The notes under the pieces: model-generated
The model's input: only the letters and a program-made list of their open reading frames with translations
The model's database searches: none
What the model was told of the DNA's origin: nothing
Position numbers and translations under genes: made by a program
DNA from: Marthasterias glacialis
Lineage: Eukaryota > Echinodermata > Asteroidea > Forcipulatida > Asteriidae
DNA: 64,000 nt
Direction: 5' to 3'
NCBI GenBank assembly: GCA_911728455.2
Contig: OU452231.1
Coordinates: 9,268,963 to 9,332,962, forward strand
In this document: piece by piece, positions 12,701-25,006 of the stretch
Layout of the letters: each line of letters starts with the position of its first letter
Position numbering within the stretch: the stretch's first letter is position 1

Positions 12701-15700
12701 TACACAAAGTTGATTTCGTACAGAACAACTAAATGGTAGACTTTCTGAATCAAACGTTCCTCGTCCATTTTTTTGTTTTGTTTTTTTTATTCATATGAGT
12801 TGAATTTTGGACACGCTGCTCAGTCGTCTGGTATTTAATCAAATCAGTGATGGTTCTGACGCCGGCGTCGATTTTCCTGACAAGGCTTTTGAGAATGCAC
12901 AAAAGAGGAAAACAAAAAAAACAGGAAGAAAAATATGTGTCAATACATGGGTAAATTGTATATTCCAACAAAATTAGCTTCATTTTTTTTGAATGAAGAT
13001 ATTATCCAATACAGTACCAAATACATATAAAAACAAACTTGTTAATTGCCTCCTGTTTTGACACTTGCAGAGTCTTCTGACTCAGCTAGGGTCAAAATTA
13101 GAGGCATTACCAATTGTTGCATTTAATCCACAGGTCATTTTGGTTGCTACACATTTTTCAACAGCAAACTCCCCCTTTTTTTCCGCAAATACAAGAAATT
13201 GCAGTTGTCAGGAAAAGTGCTACATACCAGTTCATTCATTGATCAGTTTTAAAATTAAACTATTTCATCTCTCCCTCTGTAAACACAAGATGCTTAACTA
13301 AAACAATTTTTATGAAATTGCATTTTCTTATTTTTACAGCTAACTTGAATGACCCTTTTGAGATAGCCCAAAGAGAGACATAACTTTCTAACTAATTACA
13401 AATTTAACCTATGTTTTGGGGTTGGGTTTTGGGGGTTTTGTGTATTATTTTCTGTTTCTTTTCTTTTTCTAAATATAGGTTGGCGTAAATGCATGTAGAT
13501 CAAGAACACTGGATAATAATCTTAAGACTCTAAAACAACAACCTGTCAGCCTGTTTGGGGGAAAAAAGGGAGGGGAAAGAGAGAAATTGCCAGGAAAGTC
13601 AATTATTCGGCAGATAGCCCTAAGACGTTGTCATAAATCGTATGTTCTCTTGGCTGCGTGGCCTGTCGTATCTCTGCAAAAGAGCATGTAGATGAAGAAA
13701 AAAAAAACAGGGATGATAAACATTAAATTGGATGGGGAAGGGCGGTGAGGTAAATGTCAATATTAAAAATAATTTGCTTTTAAATTGACCTATATTTGGT
13801 GTTTTTTGTTTTGTTTTGTTTTTACATTTGGATTAAAAACTGTAAGGTTATTTAGGCTGATTGAAGAATATTTTTGAAACTGCTGTCACACTGTTCTCTT
13901 ACCCAAAATGACCCTTAACAGCATAATTCTGCACACTCGCTTCCAAATTCTATTTCACTGTAAAGATTTTTCCAAATACTTAATTCCACTTAAGTTTTAA
14001 ACTTGTCAGTATCAGGAACAAATAACCAAACAAAATGAACTCATGGTGAATGATACAAGAACATTCGATAAGACTATCTCTTAATGACACTTTTTTGTAG
14101 GAAAGCATGTTGGTTAAACATTGCTTCGTAAACTGGGGACAGCAGCAGCTACTTGAATGTGTACATATTCAAAGCAACGATGGTCTACAAAGGTTTTAAA
14201 GATGGCAACAAAAACCCGAATGAACATGTAATATGGACAACAACAAGTTTCACACATTTGATTTTGACTCTACACTCCAGGGAAAAAAAACAAACCAAAT
14301 GAAATCCAATTTGGAGTCAAATATGGCAGAGCTTTCAGCTCAGCATCACTTGTACCGCTCTCTGAAAAAGGAAAAGTACAAAAAGACGCATTTCCCCCCA
14401 CACCTCATCCTCCCTCGCAGAGTGAGAGAATTTCTCCATTATGAAGTCCACAGAAAAAGAAAATAGGTCAAAATAGTCATACCATGGTGAGTTAGGTTTT
14501 GGCATGCCCTACGTGACAAGACTATCGGTTTTGAAGATTCAAGAGGAAAGCATTTTATGAAAGAGTTCAATTCTGAAACATGCGCAAGCTAAAATTTGAA
14601 TAATCCTTTGATTCTAGCAAAACCCAAATTCTGGAAGCAAGAAACATGTATGTCGCCCTCGCCTGACAAATACACTTTGTGTTTCAGTTCGTTTTTACAA
14701 CCAAACAAATGAGGTTCTCAAAGGACAGTATTTATATGTACCCCGGACATATGTAATATGCAATCCATTACGACTGTTTAACTCTCCTACTCCTGGTTAC
14801 ATTTTCCATTGAGTTGACCAACCATTTGAAACTATTCAACTGCATGGGTTGTGTATGTCATTGGTGGGCAGCACAGCTGTGCGCAAAACAAACTGCACGT
14901 GTCTGAACTGTGAACTGTGCACTATGCATGCACTACATGATATCATAATGCAGACCGGCATTGTTTATCTATCATTCAAAACCACAGTGGACGGTTGTTG
15001 AACAGTCAGAGAGTAGGAGGGTTAAAGTATTTAAAATGCATGTACACAAACCATCAAAAATAAAACGAATCCACTATTCAAGCAGTCTTAGTTTTCACAT
15101 GAATGTACAGGTTTGTCACGTTGCTGGTACAACTGTTTTGTCTTCCAAAATAGATCCACACTCTGCCCCAATTGAAAGTCATACTTTTTAATTGAAACCG
15201 CACGAATCTCAGCACTGTTTATGTGCGACTTAATATTTTTCTACACTTTGCTGAAATAAGATCTAATGCCTCTGAATTTAAATTACTTCTGTGAACCCCC
15301 ACCCCCACCCCCCACCGACAGAACCCAGCCCAAGAATTTGTTTGATTGCATTATGGCCACACTCATAAAAGCACAGATACCAGGTTTAGTTTGGGAGAAG
15401 AGTCAGTATCGTGTCCGTATGATTCTTGTCTGGTTCAAGAAAACCGTGCCGTTGGTGAAGCTGCTCTGCAAACAAAACAACTCAAAACAGAGACAAAAAA
15501 AAAACAAAGGAAAAATACATTAAAGTTTACATTATGATTGAACGGTAGCTGTAAGGGGGGAGGGGGAAAAAAAAGTTAGTAAATACTTTTAAGTCAAGAT
15601 GTAATGTATGTACATATTTCAACCAGCCATCATTATACCCAAGTAATATACATGGATGTGTATATATGTGTTTTTTTATGAGTTAACTGTTAAAAATAAG

Positions 15701-18062
15701 TAAAAACAACAGCTTCGGGACCTCAAATCGACAAACCTTGCACAGCCTTTCTAAAGAACAAGACTTCAAACTAATGAAGGGGAAACTGTGCATGACACAA
15801 ATTTACCTAGACCTCATTTCAAACCAATTTACATTTCATGTTAAATAAATACATGTCAATCAATGTGAAGTACTACAAGATGTTTTCTCACTGCAACAAA
15901 TATACCTCAGCATGCAGGTATTATTTATTTTGTTCATTTTCATTTATATTGTGCAGTTTGCTGCACACTATTCACAACAATGCCTATTCTTGCATTTAGA
16001 AGTATGCAACAAATAAAAATCAATGCCTTGTCAGGATTGTAATGTTATATTTAACGTTAGAGAGCAACTTGATTGACACATATTTTTCATTTGGCATGGC
16101 AAGACTGTGCAAGTTAAGGCGACAGAAAGTCCCTTGGACAGTGCAACCCTACCTTCTGGTTTGATGGGCACAGGAATTCCGACCATCCCCATGTCTGTCT
16201 TCAGTTTTTTGGGTGACGGTTCCCCAACAAGGAGAGATGCAGAATCTCCAGCAGCCTGTAGAGTGAAGTCGATTGATAAAGTAAATAATAATTTATAATT
16301 CTTACAAAAATTACATGGAGACTCGAGTGTACATTAAATCGCACTTGTGGCAGTGGATATTTTACCAGCAACAGTAAAATGATGCGAAACGATATTTCGC
16401 CGGCAGATCTTAAAGCACCCTCTTTGACGCATGCGTATACAACTTGCCGACACCAGTATTAGTGGGCTAAAAGTAAAAGTTGGGTTTTTTTGTCATCCAA
16501 AAAAAAAAAACATTTCTTCAACTACTACTACTAAGGCCAAATAAAAAAAAATACCAGTTGATCGTCCGGGTTTTTTCAAAATGAGGAGGATGCGGGCCTT
16601 TTTATTTTTTATTTTTTATTTTTTTTCCAAGATGGCCGCCAAGCATTTTACCTAAAAAAAAACCACACATTTTTCAGTTTAAATTCACGGCTTTACTTGT
16701 GGTATATCCGTTTGCTGATCCCATGTGTGGCGATTTAAGTGCGTGGGTCAGCAGCAGCGATGCGGCAGTGACGCGTGACGACCAACTCGACACACAAATG
16801 CTATTGATAAACAATCGGTCAAATCAACTCGACCAAATTTAAAACCGCAAGATAATCGGTCGAGTTGTCTCAACGGTCGAGTTGAACTGTCATCGTAACC
16901 ACGGAGCTCAACCCCATTCCCAGAGGTGATCGATCTCGCTATGCCATTCTATACGGCGTGCTCAGCTCCCATGGTAGCAAGGCTGCTTTGTATGATCGTG
17001 CACGTTGCACCACCGTGTGAGACATGCCGCCCGCCGCCTGCATGCGTCGATCTGATCCTGCATGCAGCGGCTGGTGTAGCAGGTAGTCCACCGATCGATA
17101 GTCGGAAGTCCCCCGCTCAAAATGCGGTTTCTGTTTCCCAGACCCACGTTTTGTTGTTTCAAATTTTCAAAGATCGGTAAGTAAAAACTAAGTATAAAAT
17201 CAAAATTTTTTTTTACCAAGGATGGATTAAAAATTCATACAAGTTTTGTCTTTTTGAGGAAAAAAATCGAAAATAAAAAATAGTAAAAAAAAGGATGCGG
17301 CCTCAAAAAAGGATGCGGGCGGGGACGATCAACTGGTATTTTTTTTTATTTGGCCTAACACTACAGTACTACTTAGGCCTATTCCTTTATAATTTTAGTA
17401 TTTTTATTATTAAAATTTGACTCCGAGTCCAACATTTAAAATTATGCATTCCCTTTTCTTTTTCTGATTTGTGTCAACTGTGGTTCCCAAGGATTTTTTA
17501 TAGAAGGAAACATATAAGAGTCCAAATTTGCGGTGGAAAAAATTCCATATATGGCTGCCACTTTCTAAGGTATTTTTTTGATTTTGTAATGGATGTTAAA
17601 TAAATACATTGTAATGTTATGTTAAATAAATGTCAAATTAATGTGAAGTTTGATATGATAAAGTGGCAGCCAGATACGGCATTTTTGCCTTTGCAGTACG
17701 GTAAAATAGCGTTTCGTTTCAGTCGCTACTGCCACGGCACTGGAGTGGTGGTAGTGGTAAGGTAGTCTACCTACGTACAGTACATGTACCTGATGCCAGT
17801 GGTGCCAGCACGGTGCCAGCTGCACTCAGCATGCAGCTGTAAGAAGAGAAAACAAACATGGCCGCCACGACCACGTCCACGACCACGGTCTACAATAAAA
17901 CTTCCTGAATTGAATCGTAAATAATGCAACATTCACCTCACTTTTATAAGAAAAACTATAACTAGTATATTCTTGACTTATTGAAGAGTTTGTTTGTTAA
18001 CTAACCTCATTATAATTGCCATTTGCAGCAGCTTCTAAAAGTTCCATAGCGGTGGCCATCAT
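2916..18062 (-). CDS. PUF60: PUF60, poly(U)-binding splicing factor (complete, 12 coding exons)
   Basis: Coding exons, 5' to 3' on the minus strand: 18062-18006, 16255-16153, 10877-10666, 9198-8926, 8415-8288, 7335-7267, 6221-6119, 5829-5728, 5093-4916, 4699-4419, 4103-3914, 3025-2916. All introns are GT-AG, and the exons sum to 1806 nt (601 aa plus TGA at 2916-2918). PUF60 binds U-rich tracts at 3' splice sites and helps U2 snRNP recruitment in the nucleus. RRM1 is at about residues 143-220 (RNP2 VYVGSI, RNP1 KGFAFVEY). RRM2 is at about 241-315 (RNP2 IYVASI, RNP1 KGYAFIEY). An Ala-rich linker follows, then a C-terminal UHM at about 505-596 that keeps the diagnostic RWF loop in NGRWFGG. The MATAMELL N-terminus is not conserved with human. 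The start has two tandem ATGs (18062 and 18059), so which one initiates is open. The protein is somewhat longer than human PUF60, mainly in the N-terminal region and linker. Confidence 0.97.
3503..3634. mobile_element. Hairpin MITE, family A copy 1
   Basis: A near-perfect 132-bp inverted repeat in PUF60 intron 11. Its arms begin TATCCTGTTGGTAAGTGATG and end in the complement, and both arms contain GCACTTCCGGCTC. It shares both arms with copies at 7462-7590 and 40296-40417. No transposase; I infer a non-autonomous DNA element of unknown superfamily. Confidence 0.85.
4285..4356 (-). pseudogene. tRNA-like SINE head
   Basis: On the minus strand, box-A-like TAGCTGTTAAGG and a perfect box B GGTTCGAATCC, total about 72 nt. 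Pairing outside the T arm is poor. In PUF60 intron 10. Confidence 0.6.
5330..5580 (-). mobile_element. SINE of the CTTGCTTAAGGACACAAG family, partial
   Basis: Contains AGTGTCTTGCTTAAGGACAC and TTTACATCCCCATCCAAAGG, matching the 50565 and 54230 copies. In PUF60 intron 8. Confidence 0.62.
6622..6771. mobile_element. TIR element, family D copy 1
   Basis: A 150-bp element with ends GTTTTACACCACCACAGCTA and TAGCTGTGGTGGTGTAAAC and a CpG-rich interior (GTGTGCGTCGAC). In PUF60 intron 6. Confidence 0.85.
7462..7590. mobile_element. Hairpin MITE, family A copy 2
   Basis: In PUF60 intron 5. Arms TGGTGGTAAGTGATGACG and the diverged complement, with loop region ACATACTTGTACATG. More diverged than copy 1. 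Confidence 0.8.
7825..7981. mobile_element. TIR element, family E copy 1
   Basis: Ends ATACACCCCCTTGC and ACGTCATACGCAAGGGGTCT, with internal GAGGTCAAACAATGGAAACG. Related to elements at 39994 and 40908. In PUF60 intron 5. Confidence 0.65.
9667..9702. repeat. (TA)n microsatellite
   Basis: About 15 TA units in PUF60 intron 3. Confidence 0.95.
10350..10625 (+). mobile_element. SINE of the CTTGCTTAAGGACACAAG family, opposite strand
   Basis: Box-B-like AGTTCAAATCCCGG, then TCATGACACTTGTGTCCTTG and AGCAAGACACTGAAC. It lies about 40 bp from the donor of PUF60 exon 3. Confidence 0.65.
10878..16152. other. PUF60: Long PUF60 intron 2, little recognisable content
   Basis: This is a 5.3-kb intron between coding exons 2 and 3. 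It holds AT-rich sequence, a G-rich tract at 12448-12471, a second at 13417-13439, and C- or G-rich tracts near 15296-15313 and 15556-15565. I found no exon, tRNA or clear TIR element inside it. Confidence 0.5.
16535..17355. mobile_element. 821-bp Harbinger-like TIR element
   Basis: Long terminal inverted repeats starting GGCCAAATAAAAAAAAATAC and running on through CCAGTTGATCGTCC, about 34 bp each. The flanks are CTAA and TAAC, consistent with a 3-bp TAA target duplication. GG-starting TIRs plus a TWA duplication are the pattern of PIF/Harbinger elements. The interior has no transposase frame, so it is non-autonomous. In PUF60 intron 1. Confidence 0.78.
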
Positions 18063-18282
18063 CTCAGAAAATTGGAGTCCCTTGTTCTCGTTCGTTCCTG
18101 ATCTTTTTCTTGCTTCGTTTACCCGTCGTTTTGTGGATGGATGATACCATCAACTGGTTTACGGACATTTCTCAATTCACTATTCGATTTGTGTTGGTTC
18201 TACTACATCTGCGTGGGTACCAGTGTTATTAATGCATTGCTTAGCGCCCTCTAGAGCTAGACTAGCTCTGAATAAATAAATG

Positions 18283-18495
18283 AATGAATGGCTTCGGCAG
18301 TGGCTGGCTACGGCAGGCACACCGAGGGTTCCTATTCTTTCAACGTTGTCGTTGCGGCCAACGGCCATAGCCGTAGCCCACGTAGCTTCATGAATGGCTT
18401 TGGTAGTGGCTACGGCTGGAACACCGAAGTTTCCTATTCTTCAACGTTGTCGTTGCATAGCCATAGCCATAGCCATAGCCGAAGTCACTTGATTA
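18283..18495. repeat. GGCTTCGGCAGTGGCT foldback repeat
   Basis: Two tandem halves, each with GGCT(T)CGGCAGTGGCTACGGC-type left arms, a TTCAACGTTGTCGTTGC middle and CCATAGCC-rich right arms. Related to 58255-58372, and its arms resemble the 13-bp arrays at 35251. Confidence 0.72.
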
Positions 18496-18587
18496 GGGGG
18501 GACATTAGCCGTCGTGCGCGGCTCAGACAACTATTTATATACAAATCAGTGGACGCTGACTGTGGGTCCTTTATGGTCTCTGCGGCA

Positions 18588-18655
18588 GTGGCTTCGCGGC
18601 TGCGGCAGTGGCTTCGCGGCTACACAGATTTCTAAGCCACGAAGGTCTTGACGAA
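18588..18655. repeat. Half copy of the GGCTTCGCGGCTACACAG hairpin
   Basis: Two GTGGCTTCGCGGCT motifs followed by ACACAGATTTCTAAGCCACG and TCTTGACGAAAAG; the left arm is absent. Confidence 0.65.
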
Positions 18656-19780
18656 AAGTTTGTTGTTGATAAGCAAACCACGCTGGTTGGCGTGGACGGC
18701 CAAATGTAGCTAAACTTTTAAGTCTTGTTGACAGACTTTGTGACAAAATTCACTATTTTTGCAAAGAAAATGCATCCCACTGATGGTTGGTTTGTTTCCA
18801 ACAAATTTTTGAACATTTGTGTAACATTTGTGTAACATTTTTTGCCAACTGTGATCTGTTTTTGATTTGCATTGATGGCTCTCCGTATTTTCTCCGTCTT
18901 GGTTGGCTTTGGCAAAAATTTGGGCTGTTAGGTCTCTCTGGGGGGCACTTGGTACCCTCACAAATTTACAGTGCCCCCCATGAAACAAATTCAGAACATG
19001 ACCCCTGTCAATCCGCTGCTGCATGGTGGAGCCAATACTGTGAACTGGTTTATTGAAGCTGTAACTTTGAACCATGGTGCTACTCTTGAAGTATCTGACA
19101 TCCTTCTATTTTTAAACATAGAAGCCACGATATGCCATGTTTTATTGCCCAGTTTTAACTTACATACTCATAAAAAATGGAAAACAACCCACATTCACTC
19201 AGTTTATTTTGTCATTATTTCATGATTTATTACCCAAAAATGTTTACAATATTTAGTATGATACGAATGTATCCCAAAGTTTCCTTGACAAAAACAAAAA
19301 GACCCGTCAAATTCTGCAACATGCTTACACGTCGCAAGACTGTAACCTGGGGCCCATTCTGAAACCACAACTTCGGCCCCAACTTGGGCTTTGGCTCCCA
19401 TTTTGAAGCCTCGTAATTATAAGGAAAGTGCTCATTTTCAAAATGGAGAGTAACCCTGCTCCAAAGCCGAGTAGCTGTAGTTTAAAAAAAAAAGGGCCTC
19501 AGTTTTATCAAAGACGAAACAAACTCCTGAAACGTGGTTGGATTGTTACAAACTTATCTTGCATATTTTTAAATCCACTCAAAGTATTTGGGTTAGTTTA
19601 ATTAAATTCGCATGTAGAAAATTTAAGTTCAAGTGCACTGAATCTTCATGAAATTTATAATTTTGAGTTTTCTTTTTTTCAAAAGTTGTTTATTTTTGTA
19701 CACTTTTTTTATTGTTAGCGTTGATCCGGCATAGTTTTATCTTCCACTGGAATTTGGTTGAGCAGTAACCCCTGTGACCT

Positions 19781-20030
19781 GGGCCCAATTTCATGGCTCT
19801 GCTTACCGTAAGCGAAAAATCGGCGCTTACATAAGCAGAAAACTCCGTGCTTACTTAAGCGTATTTCACGGGTTAGCAAGGAATTTTTGCTTGTGCGCTT
19901 GCGTAGTTCACGTAACTAAGAATTCCTTGCTTACACAGCTAGCGCAGAAATTCGGCGCCAACCTCATAAGCGGCAAATGGTCTTCGTAAGCGCAGAATGA
20001 CGCAGTAAGCAGAGCCATGAAATTGGGCCC
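19781..20030. mobile_element. Hairpin MITE, family B copy 1 (250 bp)
   Basis: Terminal inverted repeats GGGCCCAATTTCATGGCTCT and its complement, exact at both ends. The interior is made of repeated GTAAGC / GCTTAC blocks. Three further copies lie in this window (21860, 25994, 38703). Confidence 0.88.
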
Positions 20031-21859
20031 AGTACTGAATCTATCAAAATCCTGTAACGGCTAGGCACCCACACCAAAGTTAATTCAACAAGAGACGCTG
20101 GGTCGGATGCTGGTAGCAGACACTGGGCAAATTTTTCATCTATTTGCCTAATTCTGTGCCTGGGCACATTTCCACAATGCTGGATTGCCCAGTCAGTCTG
20201 TAGCTACCTATTATTGCCTCTTTTAAACAATTTCAATTGACTGAATTGAACTGGTCCCATGTTATCCATGGTTTGATACAATCCTGGCCAGAATGACTGG
20301 GACACTTGACAATCAACATACCCTCCTCCCACCCACCCACCCCCCCCCCCAAAAAAAAAAAAGAGTTGCTACCTCAAGCTGGAGCACATGACCGGTCAAT
20401 GAGAACCAACATTGACTGGGGGGGGGGGCAGGTGGATGGGGGCCCAGCAGAATTGTAGATTGAGTGGTAACTGAGTCTTTCAAAATCAGGCGAAACCTTG
20501 GGGGAATATGGATTGTAAGGGTTTCGGAACATTGGACTTGTACCATTCTGCATGAGGTCTTCGTTTCCGACAACAACAAAAAGAAACAAACACAAAGATC
20601 TGAAAATGGTAATTTGAATGACTTAACAAACTCCCCAAATGAAAAATAATGTTTGTCTGTCACTTATTTTGTAGTAAACTTTACGTTGACCTCAAACCTA
20701 AAAATACTTACAAAAAAATAATCTGCATTCTATTTGCAAAGTGACACATCCTTCATCTGAAACAAGTAAATTCTTTACAATATTTACAAAGCATGCATTT
20801 TCAAAATTGCTCTTCTTAATTTTAAAGATAATTATGTTAATTACATTTTATAATTAATTAATTCAAGGGGGGGCCTTTATTCTGATCATATCATCTTTGA
20901 GATGACTAAACTGAGATGCAGATCAGGGTAGAACGGCTGAATGAAAAATCAGAAATGGAACAAAAAGTGGCAGTTCCTTGTTACTGACTGGCATTTCCCT
21001 GTACTTTAAGTTCAAAGTTGTTTTCAAATAGTTTTGGTAGTTACTTCCTACAAAAAACTGGATTTTGTTTCATTTGATCTTCGTCTTTTACCCCTAGAGG
21101 GCAAGTTGCCTTCAAATGGTAGTAACGGGTCTCAAACTCGATATAAAAATCACACACCCAACCACAGGGGTTCGTAGCACAAGATTTTAACTGGACCAGA
21201 GATTATTTTACAAGATCGGAGCCCCAAAATTGAAAAACCCAATACTCTAAGGTGTCACTCACTGATCCTCTTAGGAAAATTTTTGGGGTGCGGGAACAAA
21301 GTCTCTGTCCACAAATCTCAACATTATTAATTTGTAAACTTTGGAAAGGGTTCAACAGTATATTGGGATAAAAAAAAATAAAAAAATAAAAAACAGACTT
21401 AGTTTGAGTGGACTGGCCCAGTGCTTAAAGGCACTACACAGGATAGGTAAAGCTGACAGTGCAGTGTTCTTACTCTGATTCAATATATACATGAAAAACA
21501 AACATGTAAAATTAGGGGCTCAATCCGTCGTCTGAGTCAGGAGAAAATAGTGAACGCATTGTCTTTAATTTCGATTGTCACAACCGTAATCACCAGTGCA
21601 TTTTTTTTTCTAGATTTTAAGATATAGTTTTGAAAACTATATCTCAAAACCTAAAAACTAAGTTCTCTCGAATAAATGCCGACATTTCAGAGGGAAATAC
21701 TTCATAGAAAAATTGGTTCCAGTATGAACTTCATAAACAGTAAGCTTTCAGACTGAAACTAACCAATAATGTTTTTTGTCCATACCAATCCTATATAGTG
21801 CCATGAAGTCAAAAGACAGAGTGTTGAAGGCAAAATGTGGGTAATTTAAGTCTTAACCA

Positions 21860-21982
21860 GGTCCCATTTTCATGGCTCTGCTTACCACGGAATTCTGCGC
21901 TTACGGCCCCACTGAATTACGCGCTTTACAGGGCGCCGTAAGCACAGAATTCCACGGTAACCAGAGCAATGAAATTGGACCC
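21860..21982. mobile_element. Hairpin MITE, family B copy 2
   Basis: A shorter copy with ends GGTCCCATTTTCATGGCTCT and CAATGAAATTGGACC, and an interior CCACGGAATTCTGCGCTTAC with its complement. Confidence 0.82.
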
Positions 21983-22054
21983 TGATGTGTCAGTATTGGA
22001 AATGTTAATATCAATTTCTTGAACATGTTGAAAACAGAAGACTAACCAAATTTA

Positions 22055-22235
22055 AGTAGGTTTTGAAACTTTGCTGGTGGAGATACAATCTAGTCAGGTT
22101 TGCGGTAAAACACCACGTACACAACAATAATCTCTCTATGACTTGTGGTAGTCCTGGAACGAACCAGTGGTGTAACAACTCGACTTTTCGATCAGTATGC
22201 TCTGATCGTCTTCAGGAGAAACCAAAAACATTTTA
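22055..22235. repeat. Dispersed repeat (GTTTGCGGTAACACC family)
   Basis: Contains GGTTTGCGGTAAAACACCAC, GAACGAACCAGTGGTGTAAC and CTCTGATCGTCTTCAGGAGA. It serves as the empty-site reference for the nested insertion at 29420-29676. Confidence 0.72.
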
Positions 22236-22879
22236 AGGGGAAGTTATCAGTCACAGTTTGGTCTTTACATCTTCCATTCAATTAAATGAGCATGAAATCA
22301 TAGTGAGGCTGGAAGGGACACTAGGTTGGTCCCTTTTTGATGCAATAAAAATTCAACAGTCATTGTTATTGTGTATTTGGGAACCAGACAAATCAATGTA
22401 AAAATCCCACAGCCAAATATGTTATCAGTTATTTACGATACTTCACAGGCACAATTATGAAACTACTCAAATGTTACTCTGTAATTATTTTTGAGGGGGA
22501 AATTTGTAGATATTTCTAGCCAAACATATCACTACAATATCAATTTGATTGATTAATTGTTCCATATTCACAATTTCAGTGAAACGTCATTCTGATGGTA
22601 TGTATACCAATACAAAACTAAACCGAATGAAAATAATATGTGACAAAAACACAAGAAAATGATTTGATCAATTGTAAAAAGTACATAGCTTGGCACATTA
22701 CAAAAAGAATGAAGACAAAAATTATCTTCAACTACTTTGGTTTTACGTTGAACTGCTTGAAGCAAATGTCCAGAAATGAAGTAGTTATGACAAAACCACA
22801 AATAGCAATGACAAACAATTAACAGCCTAACTGAAAGTATTGTAACCCTAAACCATCCAGAAATTCCCAGATGGAAACA

Positions 22880-23412
22880 ACCTCAATCCGCCCAAATCAA
22901 TCGAAATGAGTTATGTAGGATGCCTAACGCCTCAATCTTCAAAAACCAACCAATATGAGTTTATGTAGGGTCCCCATCATGCCCACTGCCTCAATCCTCC
23001 AAAACCGTCCAATATGAGTTGTGTAGGATCCCCACTGTCTCAATCCTCCAAAATCAACCAATATGAGTTGTGCAGGATGCCTACTACCTCAATCCTCCAA
23101 AATCAACCAGTATGAGTTGTCTAGGATCCCCACTGTCTCAATCCTCCAAAATCAACCAATATGAGTTGTGCAGGATGCCTACTACCTCAATCCTCCAAAA
23201 TCAACCAGTATGAGTTGTCTAGGATCCCCACTGCCTCAATCCTCCAAAATCAACCAATATGAGTTGTGCAGGATGCCTACTGCCTCAATCCTCCAAAACC
23301 AACCAATTTGAGTTTATGCAGGATCCCCACTGCCTCAATCCTCCAAAATCAACCAATATGAGTTGTGGATTCCCTGTACCTTCATCTTGCCTCTATCCTC
23401 AAAAATCATCCA
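22880..23412. repeat. 49-bp minisatellite, about ten units
   Basis: Units begin CAATCCTCCAAAATCAACCA; exact starts at 22992, 23041, 23090, 23139 and 23188 give a 49-bp period. Two unit types alternate in the middle (TGCAGGATGCCTACTACCT and CTAGGATCCCCACTGTCT), which makes a 98-bp higher-order repeat. The flanking units are more diverged. Confidence 0.92.
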
Positions 23413-24202
23413 AATCATCCATTTGATTTTGAAGGACTCAGGAAGGTTAGGGTTTTAACAACAAGATCTTTTGATCTATCCATTGTGCAAACTACAACAG
23501 TTCGAATGGTGAACAAACAATCCAATATTGCAAAAACAAACAATAAAACAAAATGTAAAAGAGTAAGCATATTCAGTTATGAAAAGATCATAAAAAAAAG
23601 AATGTTTAACCAAAGAAAATCATCCACTTTTTTTTGTTTCTTTTTAAACAAAAAAAGGTAATTCTTATTTGTGTTTTACCAATACACAGATATGTGTTCA
23701 GCACTGTAGACTCGGTACTAGCCCCCCCCCCCCCTCCCCGAGTCCTGTGAAAAAAATCCACAGGTATATTACTCGGGTGGGATTCAAACTTGGGTGGGAT
23801 CCGAACCCACAAACCCATGGCTCGGACTAGGCCTTTGTGACTCATGACTCGGACTCTACCCAAATAACCCAGGATTTGGACTCTGACTCGACAGAGGGGA
23901 CTGAAGACTCAAACTCAAGAACTGAAGACTCAAATACAACACTCCTTTGATGAATCTAAAACTCTCCCAAATCAGACATTTTGAAGGGTTTTCTCAAGCA
24001 CTTTGGTTTTTTCAAGGATTTGTAACAAGAATGACCTTCATGACCTATGCAAGTATGCACGACAAATTTATGTAAAACATAAATTTATGGTTAATATTTG
24101 CACAGGAAACAGAGCAAACAGATGCTAAGTTCCAGCAGATTTAATAGGGTTTTCTCTCGTTTGCAGAGTCATATGTCAGAGCTATGTTAACAACAAAAAC
24201 TT

Positions 24203-24381
24203 GTGTATCTGCTGCCCCCTAGTGCCGAACATTCTCCGATGGTGACTGAGGACCAATGTCTAAACCATGGGTCAGGCTATAGCTCTGGCTTAGACATCGC
24301 CCGCATGTTAGAATCCCGTACCGAATGTGTATACATGTCTTTAAAATTACTGATGATTTCAAAAAAGGGCCGTTGCCTTCA
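24203..24381. mobile_element. Diverged relative of the 58887 element
   Basis: Contains CTAAACCATGGGTCAGGC, TAGCTCTGGCTTAGACATCG and AAAAAGGGCCGTTGCC, corresponding in order to the 58887 element. Close to the XPO7 3' end. Confidence 0.5.
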
Positions 24382-24687
24382 GTGACTGTAAAATTTGAAC
24401 AGGAATCTTGGTTCTCCAGGAATCACAATTTTCTAGGCATTTACTTTTCGGCCCCCGAAGCAAAAAGCCACACTTGACTGAATATTTTAGAAAAGTGTTA
24501 ACTTTACTTTATACGTGTAAAATACGTTCTACCCTGTATGACACATCAAATACTCCAAACAATCAGAATGAGAAATTTGTCCAGACGGCAGCTTTTGCAA
24601 AAATTATATATATATGAAAAAAAATCATTCCACTATTTACCAAAACAAAACAAAAAACTTCAAAATGACTTTGCAAATGACAAGTTA

Positions 24688-25006
24688 ATTTATTTTCAGT
24701 GAATGATTTCAGGACGTGGAAATGTCTGTTCTTCTGTTAGAAAAACAAAGAAAGAAAGAAAAACAAAGACGAGTTTTGTTTGTGCCACGCATGATGCCTA
24801 AATTAACATACTTGTCTAAAAACGATTTTTGACTGTATTTGTTTGTTTTTCTTCAAACAAAGACTTCAGATCGTCGGGAGTGATTTCTAGTTCTTTGATC
24901 ATACAAAAGTCATATTATCACAGTCTTGCAGTTGTGTGAAAAAAAAAAAAAAACGCTTTATCATTTTGTACAGTTTATGCTACAAAACCTTGGGGTTGGT
25001 CTTTGG
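24688..25006 (-). other. XPO7: Probable XPO7 3' UTR and poly(A) signal
   Basis: Below the TAG at 25007 the minus strand carries AATAAA (plus 24688-24693) followed by a T-rich stretch, giving a 3' UTR of about 320-350 nt. No other convincing signal lies closer. An A-rich run (plus 24939-24953) sits inside it. Inferred from motif and position only. Confidence 0.5.

Larger units (their letters stand above)
18063..24687. other. Intergenic region between PUF60 5' end and XPO7 3' end
   Basis: It must hold the PUF60 promoter and 5' UTR near its left end, which I cannot place. Otherwise it contains hairpin elements (18283-18660, 19781-20030, 21860-21982, 24203-24381), a dispersed repeat (22055-22235) and a 49-bp minisatellite (22880-23412). 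No protein-coding similarity was found. Confidence 0.55.

Noticed and set aside
22880-23412. CRISPR-like spacing of direct repeats
   Set aside because: The whole 49-bp unit is repeated with no unique spacers, and the genome is eukaryotic.
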